A DNA stretch of 64,000 bases, from positions 58,377,091 through 58,441,090 of the forward strand of contig NC_067195.1 of the NCBI RefSeq assembly GCF_000699445.3. Reading direction: 5' to 3'. Below, in pieces: positions 34,873 through 48,000 of the stretch. How positions within the stretch are numbered: position 1 is the stretch's first letter; the number at the start of each line of letters is the position of its first letter. The notes below the pieces were generated by a model, which made no database searches, was not told the DNA's origin, and saw only the letters and a list, made by a program, of their open reading frames with translations. This DNA is from Schistosoma haematobium. Lineage: Eukaryota; Platyhelminthes; Trematoda; Strigeidida; Schistosomatidae. The translations under genes and the position numbers were made by a program.

Positions 34873-35283
34873 TGCTACTATTGAAGAGATTACGAATCAC
34901 CAAAAATCGGAAAGCGGAACGAAAGTCAGCAACACAGCGATAGGACAAGCTAAGCTATTCTAGTGCGCCCCAGCCTTGTTAACTAAAGGAAGAAGACCAG
35001 ATTCAGCCGAAGGAAATGCATATTCCACAAGCAGTCGGAAGTACGAACGAACAAACACACAACCCATGCATATATATGTATAGTATAAAAATGTTCTCGA
35101 AAAACGTCACAAAATCGCGTACTAAAAGAGGAAACGAGCAAATGCCACTTAAGGCCATTGCAAGTGGGAAATACAAACTGAAGATGAAAGTGGGCGCGAA
35201 AATGGGAAATTCAAATTCCGAAATTAAAACTACAAACACGTGACGTTTGCCAAGTGATTTCTGGGAATCTAGTATCCCCAACA
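34873..35283 (-). mobile_element. diverged solo LTR-like sequence
   Basis: Reverse-complemented, it starts TGTTGGGGATACTAGATTCCCAG and ends ..GATTCGTAATCTCTTCAATAGTAGCA (TG...CA). It aligns along its length with the LTRs at 40487-40909 and 47845-48267 but at clearly lower identity, so it is an older member or a sister family. No target duplication remains. Confidence 0.7.
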
Positions 35284-35983
35284 CTTTCAATATTAATTGA
35301 GCCTCACTGACCGGTTAACTGTTCTATGTTCAAATATTTGATTTTGTAAAAATCCGACGATACTGTGTAAACTATCCATTGTAATCAGTGGATTATAAGT
35401 AGTTCAGTAAATGTAAATACTTGTACCTTCTTGATGGTGATTGTTGCAGTTCTCCAAGTTTCAGCTCCGTACAGTAGAACTGCCTTGACGGTATTTGTTA
35501 TAACTTTTCGTTTGAATGCTTATTATCTTGGCTCTTTTAACGCTACTTTTTGTATTTGGTCGTCGCTGATTGTTATGTCAGAAACGCTTATCACCTATAC
35601 TCGGAACGAGGAACCTCTGCAATTCCCACGATGCGAAAGAACACAAAGACTGGTATAAGTGATGATTTATTAACCTCAAAACGTGACTACTTTAGTAGGA
35701 AATACACTCATTTATATATTGATTGTACACCGATTTTGATTAATAATTAGGATGAAATCACATATATGAAAAATACTTAGAGTTATAACAAATCACATAC
35801 TAAGCATAGTTCATGTCAATGGAATACAAGAATATCGTATATTATACAGAATAAAATATCACACGAGAAAAGAAAAGAAATACTACATTCAGTAATCATT
35901 ACATTGAATCAAAACGGAATTAATCTTGAACAAAGCTCATAATGAAGACTCAAAGTTGAGATCCATCTTTAAATTTTATGACT

Positions 35984-36840
35984 TCATCCTCCCCCATGAA
36001 ATAATGTTGGGTCCCCATATTCCCAAGCTACTTTATTTAAAGCATATTTCCCGCATTGTGTAGAGAACCCACTAGAACTGACTAGATGGTGTGGATCAGC
36101 GACACTAGATACGAGATCATTAAGGTCTGATTCTTGTGAAACATTTTCGTCAGATCTCTTGAAAATTTCATTAGTAGATAATCGATCACTAGAATAATCA
36201 GCATCTATCAAGATTTTATTAGGTTCTTGATCATCGTTTGATAAATCCGACAAATTTTCCTCATTCTTGTAAGAAATTTGATCAAAGGCATGTGAGTCAT
36301 TAAGATGACTCATATCTGGTAAAACAACTAGAGAACCCCAATAGGTACATACATCAGAAACTTTTTTCGTAGAATGATGAGCTCCATTTAATGCAACTGT
36401 CTTCATTATGATGCTTGATTCATTTTCTGTTTCTTTGTGGCCGGGTACTGCAATAATTTCATGAGCATTTAATAAGACATCATCTTTCTGTGAGCTGGAC
36501 AATCCAATGTTTGCACATAGTGTTTCGGGGACAATGGGATTTGAACCCACGGCAGGGCATGTCTCTGGGCGCATCATAAATGACTGCTACTAATTCGTTT
36601 ACATTACCGCTCACCAAGGATTCACGGAGAGTTTCATCTACACGTTCATGTGTTCTGCAGCCATTTTCCAGCTCTGTATGCAAATTAGAAATTAATTTAT
36701 CAACCTCGGTCATATCTCAAAAACATGGATGATTTAGCAGCCGTGTGCGTAAATTGTCTAAGACATTCAACTGGCTCTTCTTGAAACGCTGCTGTTGTCG
36801 CTCAAATAGCAACTGTAATTGATCGGAAGAGATAGCCATT
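35984..36840 (-). pseudogene. gypsy gag-like remnant with stop and frame changes
   Basis: It starts MAISSDQLQLLFERQQQCFKK (36840), a Gln-rich N-terminus typical of gypsy gag. An in-frame TGA lies near 36723, then MTEVDKLISNLHTELENG. Around 36540 the frame changes to a second, acidic Ser/Asp/Asn-rich segment (ending EYGDPTLFHGGG at 35984) with internal repeats of the ISYKNEENLSDLSN / NEIF..DENVSQESD type. No protease, RT or integrase motif is found between them, so pol has been deleted. Confidence 0.6.
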
Positions 36841-37022
36841 TTCTGAATCAGCATGGTAATGAAAAATGCTGTATGACTAATTAGCAATCAATGTCGTTGA
36901 AGGACACCGGTATGAATTTTGTATGCTGATTGCTCGAAATAATTACACTGAATTTCGTCCAACTGCAGGCTGACGTTGATTCGTTAATTAAAGTTTCGGG
37001 ATTTTTTTCACCGCGTCACCAA

Positions 37023-37368
37023 TGATAAGTCTTGCTAATTTGAACGCTTTATTCGGTTCCTAAGCTATTCTAGTAACCCGCAAGCTAGAACTACGCAGCG
37101 ACCTTAACACAAGAGGAAAGGCGCAAATTAAGCGGAAAGCACTTTACTCCGAAGGTTCATTTTTGTACAGAAAAACACGGGTATTTATAAATTATTAGCA
37201 TTTGTCATATCAACATTATATTTTGGCCAATCCGCTAAGAGACATATTATGCTACTGACCAATAGTAGCATACCACGGTAATATTCTAGAAAACTCCCTC
37301 ATGCTCTGATTGGCCGAAACTCTTCTGCTCCATTAGGGCTTCTGGAGGTTCCGTTGTATTTCTCAACA
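37023..37368 (-). repeat. 5' LTR of the gypsy relic
   Basis: 346 bp, starting TGTTGAGAAATACAACGG and ending CAAGACTTATCA. It has TTTATAAATACCCG about two-thirds in as a likely promoter and ACCGAATAAAGCG as a poly(A) signal. The next bases, TTGGTGACGCGGTG (37022-37009), look like a tRNA primer-binding site. Confidence 0.75.
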
Positions 37369-38159
37369 GTATTGAAGATTCTGACTTTGATATTGGTTGA
37401 AAGTTGTTTTGAGTTCCATATGTTCTTCAATTGAAGGAATGCGTCCCTTGCTTCGCCTATACGTCTGCATCTGATGCTCCTTGTTTATTGATGATGCTTC
37501 CCAGGTATGTGAAGGACTCTACATCTTCCAGAGTTTCGCCATCAAGTGTGATTGGATTGCTGTTCTTCGTGTTGGATTTGAGGACCTTGGTTTTCCCCTT
37601 GTGTATATTGAGGCCTACTGATGCAGAGACTGCTGCCACACTGACTGTCTATCTGCATTTGTTCATGTGTATGTGATAGGAGGGCTAGGTCATCTGCGAA
37701 GTCCAAACCGTCTAATTGGTTCTGAGCTGTCAATTGTATGCCGTGTTTTCCTTCAGATGTTGAGGTCTTCATAATCCAGTCGACCACCGAAAGAAAGAGG
37801 AAGGGAGAGAGTAGACAGCCTTGTTTGACTCCGGTCCTTACTTGGAATGCATCTGTCAGCTTTCCTCCATGCATGACCTTGCACTGTATTCCGTCGTATG
37901 AGTTCCGGATAATATTGACAATCTTCTCAGGAACTCCGTAGTGTCGAAGGAGTTTCCATTACGTTCTTCTATCTACACTGTCGAATGCCTTTTCATAATC
38001 AATGAAGTTGATGTACAGTGACGAGTTCCACTCAATTGATTGTTCAACCATGATCCGTAGTGTTGCAATTTGGTCTGTGCACGACCGATACTTACGGAAT
38101 CCAGCTTGGTGATCTCGAAGTTGGTGGTTTTCTTTACACTTGTGCATTATTCTAATAAG

Positions 38160-39651
38160 CTAAATGTAAGCCTACTTTTGATTTGCATTCAACATAATTT
38201 TAGAAATCAATGCCTACATCAGGTTATTTTGCACATTGTTAGAATAAACAGCTTTTCAGTAAGTCACAATGAATTTTTAGGACTCAAAAGAAGTTTGTTC
38301 ATTTTCCAATATAATTGACAATTTACTGAGAAACATTGAGTTGATAAGCTGTGGTTTTAAATTAAGTGTTTATCACGATTGTAACAATAGTCTGACTGTT
38401 TAAGGATTTATTAATTAAAAGTTTACTTTTAATCGAATGTACATATTGGATGTAAAATAGATGGTACTTAACGCTGACAGTTAAAATATTTCATTCTCAT
38501 TTACTGTTTTTTAAGTAAGGATCAGTGACTGGCTTGTGATAATGTAAAGAAATATTTCAGTGATCTTATGTACTTCATATGCTTTTTACAACGTTCAACA
38601 TTATTATTGAATTTTATTCATGAATAGGAGTTAAATACTATTTCGAGTATTTCAGAATTCTGGTGTCATACTGTTCAGTCCTCCTGGAAATTAGCTTAAT
38701 ATCACTCAATCTTTAGATTGTAAGACGGTTTAAGCAATAACCTCCAAAGTTGGATAATCAAGTAACCGGTATATAATGACAATGGAGTAGCCTTGAAACA
38801 TTTGGCTTTATTTTTTGAGATAGAGTATTAAACCAGATGTTTGCTTTTTCATATTTCTTTACTAAACGTGTATTTTTGTGTTGTCCAACTGATAAAACCT
38901 GAGTAGCGAGATTGGTTTAGTCACTGATGGATATCAACTGGAGGACTGCTAGGTGATTGTTCTGTTGTAGTGCAAGTTGGAAGCTGAATTCTGACTCGGT
39001 CGTCTAAATGATTATTGGGGTCTCACTGGGAGGTCCGAATGCTCTGTTGGGGTCATAAGTGTGGGCTACTAAGGAATCTCAAACTAAAAAGAAAGAACTG
39101 TTTCTTGCTCCTTGATTTGTAGCTAGGTGTATTGGGAGTGATGTAAGCTAATTTCGTCCTTGGAACTAATCTCCACAATCAATCAACTGAACCGAAATAA
39201 GTCAACAATTGTGATAATTATATAAAAAGTTTCTCATAACAGTATATTATTCATCTTATTCAAATGATGACAAATAAATATAGCCAACGGATCAAAAATG
39301 TTTTCAAATTTTATGCTCTACACCATGGATTAAGAATAAAAGATAAACTGAATATCAACATGAAATAAGTTTGTGAGGTTGTTAAGTTCACTATTAGTAT
39401 TCATTTGAACTCAATTAATCTTGAATGAAAAGTTTTATGTGTAACAACAAAGAATAGGAAGTTCATGCTTAGAATGATTATTAACCTGTGATAACTTGGT
39501 GAACAAATAAGTCTTTAAAATGAAAAAGTTTATCAACTTTGCTTTCATGTCCAACAAAGTTCATACAACAATATTACTGTTGTTATTATTATAGTATAGA
39601 TATTTCTGTACTATTACTAACATCATTTTGTCAACAGTCAGTTGACCTTTC

Positions 39652-39683
<32 letters not shown>

Positions 39684-40080
39684 GAATTAGAACTATTATT
39701 AGAATTAGTCCCTACGTCATTTTTCAAGTGTAGGATTCTTCCATGTTTCCAGTGAAACTCATTTGTTTATTGGAAAATTTCACCACTCAACTTTGACTGA
39801 CTCCTCTGCAGATGTAGATCCATGTCTACGTTGAAGTTCGGCGGAGTTTGAGGATGTATGATCATCGCTAAATGATGCAGCTTTTATTGGAATGTATGAA
39901 TTTCGCTTCATGTTCATAATAGATAGATGTTGTTTATAGAAATGCTATAATGAAAAATTTGTCATCGATTGATAAAGATAAATAATAACTTTCTGGCAAT
40001 TAATGTACCATTTTTAACCACAAAATATTAAAAAAGTTTACTAGAGGCCTGTAAAAAGCAAAGCACTCAGTAGCACTGAC
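38160..40080. other. intergenic or decarboxylase 3' flank, no gene recognised
   Basis: AT-rich. A TTA/ATT microsatellite occurs at about 39651-39683. No exon with splice signals fitting either gene was found. Confidence 0.5.
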
Positions 40081-40109
40081 ATTTATTACTTGGTGTATCA
40101 CCAATATAA

Positions 40110-40486
40110 ACAAGTCTCAGAAGCTGCCAACGTACGAGGCTGGATGTCCGGTGTTCGCTCGGGACTACGGACCAAATCATGGTCCTTGGACTGAAGCACG
40201 TGTGGTCGCAAGGCTAGGCCAGGTCATATATCAGATAAAGGCGGGAAGGGACAGGTAGACTCAACATCGAAACCAGATACGTAAGCGGCTAGCCCCACTT
40301 CGCCCAGTGACAGAAGGAAATCTACCGTTCGATATCCCGTTAGATACTTTTAGTCTACCTGAAGTCCCTACACAGGAAGAAATACAACAAGTCGGTTTGC
40401 GATCCAGAAGGTGGTCACTCCGACAATGGCGACAGACGGTCAAGATGTATGTGGACCCAGGGAACGTACTCTATTAAAAGGAGAGG
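40110..40486 (+). pseudogene. LTR-retrotransposon integrase C-terminus and polypurine tract
   Basis: One frame reads PVFARDYGPNHGPWTEARVV then ARLGQVIYQIKAGRDR-stop-TQHRNQIRKR. This is the GPY/F-like C-terminal tail of a Ty3/gypsy integrase, followed by a Pro/Thr-rich end (LRPVTEGNLPFDIPLDTFSLPE). The polypurine tract AAAAGGAGAGG (40477-40487) abuts the 3' LTR. The rest of the element upstream is missing. Confidence 0.7.
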
Positions 40487-40909
40487 TTTTGGGGATGATA
40501 GATCCCCAGAACTCACTTGGTAAACACCTTATTTTTGCAATTTTATTTTGGAAATTTGAATTTCCTGTTTTCGCACCAAAAGCCCCCATTCTCACCCTCG
40601 TGTCGTTATAACATTCCCACTTGAAAAGACCCTAAATGTCATTGGTTCATTATCTCTTTTAATATGCTATTTTGTGACTTTTCCAAAGGAAATTGTTAAG
40701 CTGTATGTGTACGCTTGAATTGTGTTTGTGTGTGTTGTTCGTTCTTTTTGCTGCTTGTGGAATACATTTCTCTCTTCTGAAGCTGGACTTCACTCTGTAG
40801 TTAGTGAGGCTGGGACGCATTGAAATAGTTAGTTTATTTTGTCATTGAGTCACTAATTGTTCATTCCGTTCTTAGACTAGGTGAATTCGTAATCTCTTCA
40901 AACATAGCA
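40487..40909 (+). repeat. 3' LTR of a gypsy-type element
   Basis: Nearly identical (a few substitutions over ~420 bp) to the solo LTR at 47845-48267. It starts TTTTGGGGATGATAGATCCCC instead of TGTTGGGGATG and ends CTTCAAACATAGCA. Orientation is fixed by the integrase tail and polypurine tract just upstream. Confidence 0.85.
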
Positions 40910-42040
40910 GGATCATCTGTCAAAAGTTTTCCATGAATGTAAACATAAGGACTGATTATGGTCTATTCAGTTATTATAAGTTTATTCTTGCTTTTCTTCG
41001 AAAATATGTTGGTGGAGTTTATTTAAGTAGCACAAACTACTGATTCAAATTTTCCTTCAAAACGTCTTGTATGATCAAATTCCAGCTGACCAAATCAACA
41101 AGTTAGCTTCATCTTTAAAAATACTCCCTCGTTTAATCGATGGACGAGGTATCTACCGGCTATGTAACTTGGCTGATGGAGGTAACAGATATGCCTAGAC
41201 TGTTAACATTTTATCACAGATTGCTTTAAAGCCTTACTTGTTTAATTTGAAATCTCTAGAAGAGTAACATTGAGTTTAAAACGTAGACTATAATTTAAGA
41301 ATGAGAAATCTATTAGCATTATGAACCTTCATCAATTGGTATGGTTACAGCGAGTGTTATGTATATTGATTCGCTGCCTACTCTGAAATACAATGATAAC
41401 AGAAGAGTAAGTTAAGAGAATGTTAGGTACTGTCAAATCAAGACGATATCAATATTTGAAGATATTGTCTGTTTGTCTGAGAAAAGGGTTAAAATGGCTT
41501 AGGTCCATTTTATAATTGTAGTTGATAATTGGGGACTTCGCTAGAAGAAATTTATCCCTTCAGCATCTTCCCCCAGACCTTCACTCTTGTTATTATTTCA
41601 CATTTTTCCTCACGATTTCATTCCGTTTATAAAATCCCTTATTTTTCATAAAAATAGTATATCACGTTTAGCCAATATTGAAAATAATAAATTCATCGTT
41701 CATAATGATTCGTCCGACTTGATTGTTTTGAGTTATTTGTCTCTACAGCTTGTTTAGTTTCTATTCAAATAGGACAATTCTTCGGTTGCATGCTTACTGA
41801 CAGGTTTCTTACAGAATAAAACGGACAGTGTACTGTTGAAACTAGTCTTGTCATTGATACTAGAAGAAGAGGGGTCCTTTGATACTGACATTAATCTCTG
41901 TTGTAATCATTAATTAATGAGCCTATGGAGCTCGTATTTACTTGTATATACTTTAGCAATAGACATTCAACCAGAAGTTTGATCAACATAGAAAGCAGAG
42001 GTTCTTTTATTTGACAAGCTCTTATTTAGCTTACTCTACT
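40910..42040. other. decarboxylase 3' flank
   Basis: AT-rich, nothing recognisable. Confidence 0.5.
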
Positions 42041-42044
42041 GATA

Positions 42045-42312
42045 TAGTTTTGTGGTATGTGATACTAGTGTTGACATAAGTGGTATATAACACCTGTTAG
42101 AAATGAAATGCTTGGCGGTAGAAGGTTGGGAACGGGAACAGAGAGTAGTTGTTATGGATATGAAGGTAGGATGATGCTTGAGACAACTGATGGACAGTTT
42201 GCAAATGAAGTATTGAACATATGGTTTTCACATTTGACGAAGAAATTCCATACTTGTGTATTCAAGTATATTCGGTCATCCCCACTTGTGTTCTCGTTCA
42301 TCACAGTTTTAC
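42045..42312 (+). repeat. ~280-bp interspersed repeat, copy 1 (diverged)
   Basis: Shares with copies at 43545-43838 and 53190-53475 the blocks GAAATGC..GG.GGTAGAAGGTT, GAGACAACTGA..GA, a GTAT..T-rich middle, and the end CACTTGTGTTCTC.TTCA. It has no coding signal and no tRNA-like head that I can see. Family unknown to me. Confidence 0.6.
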
Positions 42313-42374
42313 TAAAGTTGATAGGCAAGTGTTTTGTGTCTAGAGAGAACTTGAGGCCTTTCAAAAGTTATTCC

Positions 42375-44985
42375 TTAAATACGTTCATTTAAAAATAAAG
42401 CAATACTCACTTGAGTGGTTAGTATTTTTCGGGATGTTTCAATCACCGACCACGAATAATCAATATCTTCGATACAGGCCTTTTCATAATTTATAGAAAA
42501 TCGAATAAAGTAGATATCTCTGGCCATCGAGGGTACAATATGTATTTCCCGGCTCTTATTAATAAGATGGACTAAACATCGAGTCAATTCATTGGATCCC
42601 TTTGAATAGAAACATCATGATTAAAATAAACAACATTGTCATATTTATAATTAGCAATTAAATAGACTAAGCACAATTAGTCAGATTAGTTATATTATAA
42701 TCTATGATTTGGATGGAATTTTTTTCTCTGAGCTTGATGGTTTGGTCGTAGAGCTTTCATCGTTCTTCTGAACGACATCATCAGCACAAACTTCAGGTAG
42801 GAGCGAAGTGTTCTAATTTTTCCACATGTGGTTCACACCTTGTCCTGTAGACCTCCATGTCGATTGGTTCTCGTTAACTTTAAACCTGTTATTGTTTACT
42901 TTTTTGTTTTGGTTGTATCTTCCATTGGTTTGATTTTTGTTTCTATGTTTCTACATAATTTTCCTGATTGATTGATAAATTGGGTCGATTTCAATGCGCT
43001 GGTTGATTGCTGACTGACTTGAGCGCCAAGCTTATAGAAACTCTCTGGTGTTTTTGGAGTTCCCTTTATCCAAAATTTCTACATTTCTCTACCATCTCAA
43101 TAATCTATGATACTTTCTTTTCAAAAATGATTGCATTGATATTAGTCAAAGTAATGTTTCTTGTGAAATTTCTTAAAAGTATGACCTAAATATCAAATAG
43201 CTAAAGACCGCAGTTGATATACTAGATATACAACGTAAAATTTCCACTAAGCTACTTAAATCATCAAATTTAGTTTTGGTTAATTTATTTCCCGTGGGTT
43301 TTGTTCGTTTTGCTCTAAAGCTAGTACATAATTATATTCTTTACTTCAAATTTAGAAGATGAATACTAAAAAATATCATTTCTGGATGATGTAACATGTT
43401 GCAGTATTAGACCAAGTCATTCTAAAAGCCTGAGTATTAACTTTAACATTCTTCGAATGTTGTCAGCTGGGTGCACCAATAGCTGATGAGAATTTTTTCA
43501 GGTTTGTCAAAAGAGTACATGAAGTAACAAATATATTTTTTGTTATACTGTGGTGTGTGCTACTGATGTCGACAGATATAAGTAGTATGTACCATCAATC
43601 GAAAGTAAAATGCCTGGAGGCAGAAGGTTAAGAAGATCAAAGAGAAGTAAACGAGAACAGAGAATTATTGGTGTGGAAACGAAAGGACAATGAAGCTTGA
43701 GACAACTGAGTGATATTTCTCAAATGGAGAATTTACTGTATGGTTCTCAGGTTTTACTAAGGGATTCTGTAATTTTGTGTTGACTTATATCCGATTGTTC
43801 TCACTTGTGTTCTCCTTCACTACAATATCACAATGAGTAGAACAACTGTATTTCTGACGTCCCATGACTTAATGTAAACCAATTTTTCGAATTAAATAAA
43901 TAACCGAATTAAATTAACATGAATTTAAATAGTACAATGAAAACGATGCAGAATATTTTTAGTACAGTCAAAATCATAATAGATCTGAAAGTGTCAATAT
44001 CAAGTTATTCTTGGTCAGTGTGAATTTGTATGAATTGTCACTGTATAATTAATTTTTGCGTTGGAATGTGAGTATGATATATGAAAAACTTTCTGCCCAA
44101 TGCTCAATTTATTTGAAAATATCAAGTCCAACCTTGACATTAATACCTACAAAATACATTAAGTAATTTATGTCTGAACTTTAGTGATTTTCATTCAATC
44201 AGTGACAAGAACGTCGAAACACTATTTCATAGTGTAGATAGGGCACGTACCACGCACAAACTTCAAGAATCGATAAATTTCAAGTATTTTATTAAGGAAT
44301 CACTCCAATTCACGAAAGTTTACTGGTCATATTCACTGATATTAACCTCAAATCTACAGGTAATCTTTGTGCTAGGATGATCAGTAGAAGAATTAACACC
44401 AGAATGACTGGAGTTTAACCAGAAGTCAAACGAATAATCTTGTATAAAATGACGTGTTCAGTAACTTAATCAACGGATGGATGGCATCCATTTTATATTA
44501 GTACCAATCATATCTCTAGATTTACTTGTACTTTTCAAGATGATAACATTAACATAACAAATATGAGATCATACTTTTGAACATGTTTCAAAGGGCTTTT
44601 ACTCAATAGGAATGAAGAAGTTGAGTAGTTCCCTATGCTGTATACAAGGATATCAGGTGGATACTACCAAGTAACCAAGCTCTAACCTCATATTTACAGA
44701 AACGATTACTACAAAGCTCTGGAAACCCATTATATGATCGAAAGGGGAGTTTTGTCAGTTTGTGTTTATTATGGTAACATTTTTTTCAACTATATTGTTC
44801 ATTCAACCATTTTACTCCATCATTTTTTTTCACTCCGTTTTAGCAAGACAATTCTTTGTTTAGTTAATTAAACTTTACTAGTTTTAGTTTCTACTCATAA
44901 TTATCGCTTGTTCGCTGCATAACCATTGATTTCTAGCTCATTAGTTCCTTGGTACTGTCAATATTCCACAGTGTTCTTATGAAAA

Positions 44986-45034
<49 letters not shown>

Positions 45035-48000
45035 TGGAATGCTTTATTTACTTTATTTAGATTTTGGCTACGTTATGCTAATTTGTTAATTTCCAATCAA
45101 AACAGCTTCTATGTTTTCAAGTACATCAATGTGTTTAGTAAATAATACAGGTTTCAAAAACCTGAAAACATTACGAAATACAATGAATTTATATCATCTT
45201 TCTCAAATCATAATTCTTGTTCTCTTTAAGTTAATAAAGGGAACTATGTGTGAGAAACGTCACTTGACGTTTCCAGTTTAATAGATTGATTATCTCCAGT
45301 GAATATAAATTAATTTTTTCTGTAATATCTACATATATGACATCAGAGAAAAAGATAACTATCAGAAGGGGTTTTGTGGAGATTGTAGTAATTTCAATAG
45401 TTGAGATCAAGAGTCAATTGAAGATAGACCACCATGGAAAACCTGGAATCACTGGATGGCCGTTTCGTCCTATTGTGGGACTCCTCAGCAGTGCGCGGGG
45501 CGGGGTCGTGGAAATTAGTCATATACAGTTATTTACACCATGATTATTTTCATTCTCTGTGTGTGTATTTTAAGTATAATTATAAGATATTGATCTTAAC
45601 AGTTAGTTTTGCAGATATACGTCCTGTTAATTCAGTGGGTCATACATAACTTAAAAAGATATCAATGTAGGTCGGCAGACATTTATGTTAATTACACATA
45701 GTACTTTTATAATGTGTTTAAACTGAATAAAAGAAATTATGCAATGATTGCTATCGAACTAGAATTTTGTCATACACACTACTGTATCAAATATTTTCTT
45801 AGATATGCCTTATTTCATTCATAACCAGCAGATTTTCAGAAAGCATCAATGAAATTCTTAGTGTTTCCATTTCATATCTGAACAAATTAGTGATAGAAAA
45901 GTTGTTTCTACTGTAAAAATCCATTTCATTGAAGATTAATTAATGAAACCTCTTTCTACACGAATACTTCTCGAATATAACATTCTTGCACTCAGTTATC
46001 TTGATTATTAATAACAGTCTAATTTTAAATGGAAATTTTCAAATACTTGAAATTCTTTACAAACGATAATTAGTATGTATGACGAAGTGATTACAATCAG
46101 TCATTAAATTTCTAATGTGAACTTATAATAATAAGTAAGAATATTGTAGAATAAATTCAATTCATCTAACTCCGCCTGTAGCTCTTCTAGAGTTACTGTC
46201 GGTCCCAAGCCCGGGTAAAGGAGAAGGGTTAGGCATGGGTTTTAGAGACCCCATCCCGTAGAAAACTAACTCGCTAAAATAACGCTAACCAGAAATTCAA
46301 TTCATCTAAAAAAATAATTCTTTGTCTCACATTCATTTTGAAGTTTACTGCTGAACTTCATAATGAAATAATAATAATAATAATAATACTGATAATAATA
46401 ATAATAATAATAATGGAAAACATCCCTTTAAACATTCAAACAAACATTCTATTCTACAAATAAGTTGATTCATTACCATAAATAGTAATTATTAATGGTG
46501 CGCGATATGGAAAATAATGAAAACATCTATTTAAAAACATCTATTCAAGTTAGAATGAAAATAAAATAAAATTTTAGTATCCTACCTTTAATCTGAAACA
46601 TACAAGTCCCATAACTGGATTACCAACAATTTCATAAGCGTTATTTGTTTTCACCTTATTCACAAAATATTTTGCAAGTTGTACATGCTGAAATATTTAA
46701 ATATAAATATTTTTATCATTGGGGGGAAGTTGTAAAGATTATTTAATTTGGATAAATTAAATCACAGATTGATTGAAGTTAGACTATTAGTGGGAATTAG
46801 GAAGAATTGAACAGCTATTTTGTTTTAGTACGGGATTTCTCAGTGGTGCAGATACATGATCTTATCTGTGATCGAACCTAGAAACATCTAGTCTAGTGGT
46901 GAGCACTTATGTGAGCTTAATTTCCTTGCATAACAGAATAAGCGAATTGTAATGCAATATATGTCTAGTTGTATTATGCTGCTCTTATTGAGGTGTTAAT
47001 CAAACCATGGAGATAATATCGATACGGGAGCGGAACTTCTACTAGATTAATAAAATGAATAAAACACAGCTATTACAGTCTCATGTAAATCAGAAGAAGG
47101 GTTAGACTTCAGGAGAAATCTTTTATGTCTCAAGAAAGAAAATAAGAGGTAACCTCTTTATATATATGGTTCCAACATAACTGTGGAAAGTGAATAGGGA
47201 ATGATTACATAAGTCAATTATACGTGGCTTTTGATAACTAGTGTCATGATGTACACCAATCACAAGGGTAGTGATTTAAAGTACAAATAAACTTGGTAAC
47301 GTTGCGTAACCTCGAAATATTGATTGTCCGATTGTCTACATACAGTCAGTATGGTGAACGTTTTACTAATACAATAAAATATGTAAAACATTTTTAGGCT
47401 TATTACTCAATTTAGTTATTAAGACTGATAATTAAATTCACTTTTAACATCATTTCGTAATTTAAGATGCTTTATCAGTAAACTATTATATTATTCAACG
47501 CAGAAATATAAAGGAGACATTAGTTTGATTGTATTCGTTGTGTATGAAATGTTTAATAAATTAATAACCAGTGAATTCACGATTACCTCAAACCAAATAC
47601 TTATTACTAAAGAGATTAATGTAATTCAGTTGCTTACGTACTGATCTAATATAATTCCTCAAACCTGTTGCTCCATATATTCGAACTACAAACCATAATT
47701 TAAGCGCTCTAAATCTTCGACTTAAAGGAATTCCCCAATGCTAAAATTTAGGAAAGAAAACAATACTAGCAAGCTAATATTGAGTAACTTAAGACAGTAC
47801 AATTTCACTTCATTATTAAAACATAACAAATACATGTTCATTACTGTTGGGGATGTTAGATCCCCAGAACTCACTTGGTAAACACCTTATTTTTGCAATT
47901 TTATTTTGGAAATTTGAATTTCCTGTTTTCGCACCAAAAGCCCCCATTCTCACCCTCATGTCGTTATAACATTCCCACTTGAAAAGACCCTAAATGTCAT

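Larger units (their letters stand above)
35496..37368 (-). mobile_element. Ty3/gypsy-type LTR element relic, internally deleted, unlike LTRs
   Basis: 1873 bp, TG...CA, with 5-bp GTATT duplications outside. On the minus strand: a 5' LTR (37368-37023) with a TATAAATA box, a primer-binding-like site (37022-37007), a gag-like frame from 36840, a deletion replacing pol, a last acidic frame ending at 35984, and a 3' end homologous to, but very different from, the 5' LTR. Related 3' sequence recurs at 62415-62620. Schistosome gypsy families include Boudicca and Saci-2/3; I do not assign one. Confidence 0.75.
35400..38150 (-). pseudogene. SR2-like RTE fragment split by a gypsy insertion
   Basis: The parts 38150-37369 and 35495-35400 form one minus-strand copy: [60 protein letters not shown] and [18 protein letters not shown], then the C-terminal start. 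It is interrupted at GTATT (35491-35495 and 37369-37373). Both ends are missing. Frameshifts separate the RT blocks. Confidence 0.8.

Noticed and set aside
36515..36560. tRNA T-arm-like sequence (GGGTTCAAATCCC on the minus strand) in the gypsy relic
   Set aside because: No A box or acceptor stem nearby. It sits at the gag frame change and is better explained as a deletion junction or chance.
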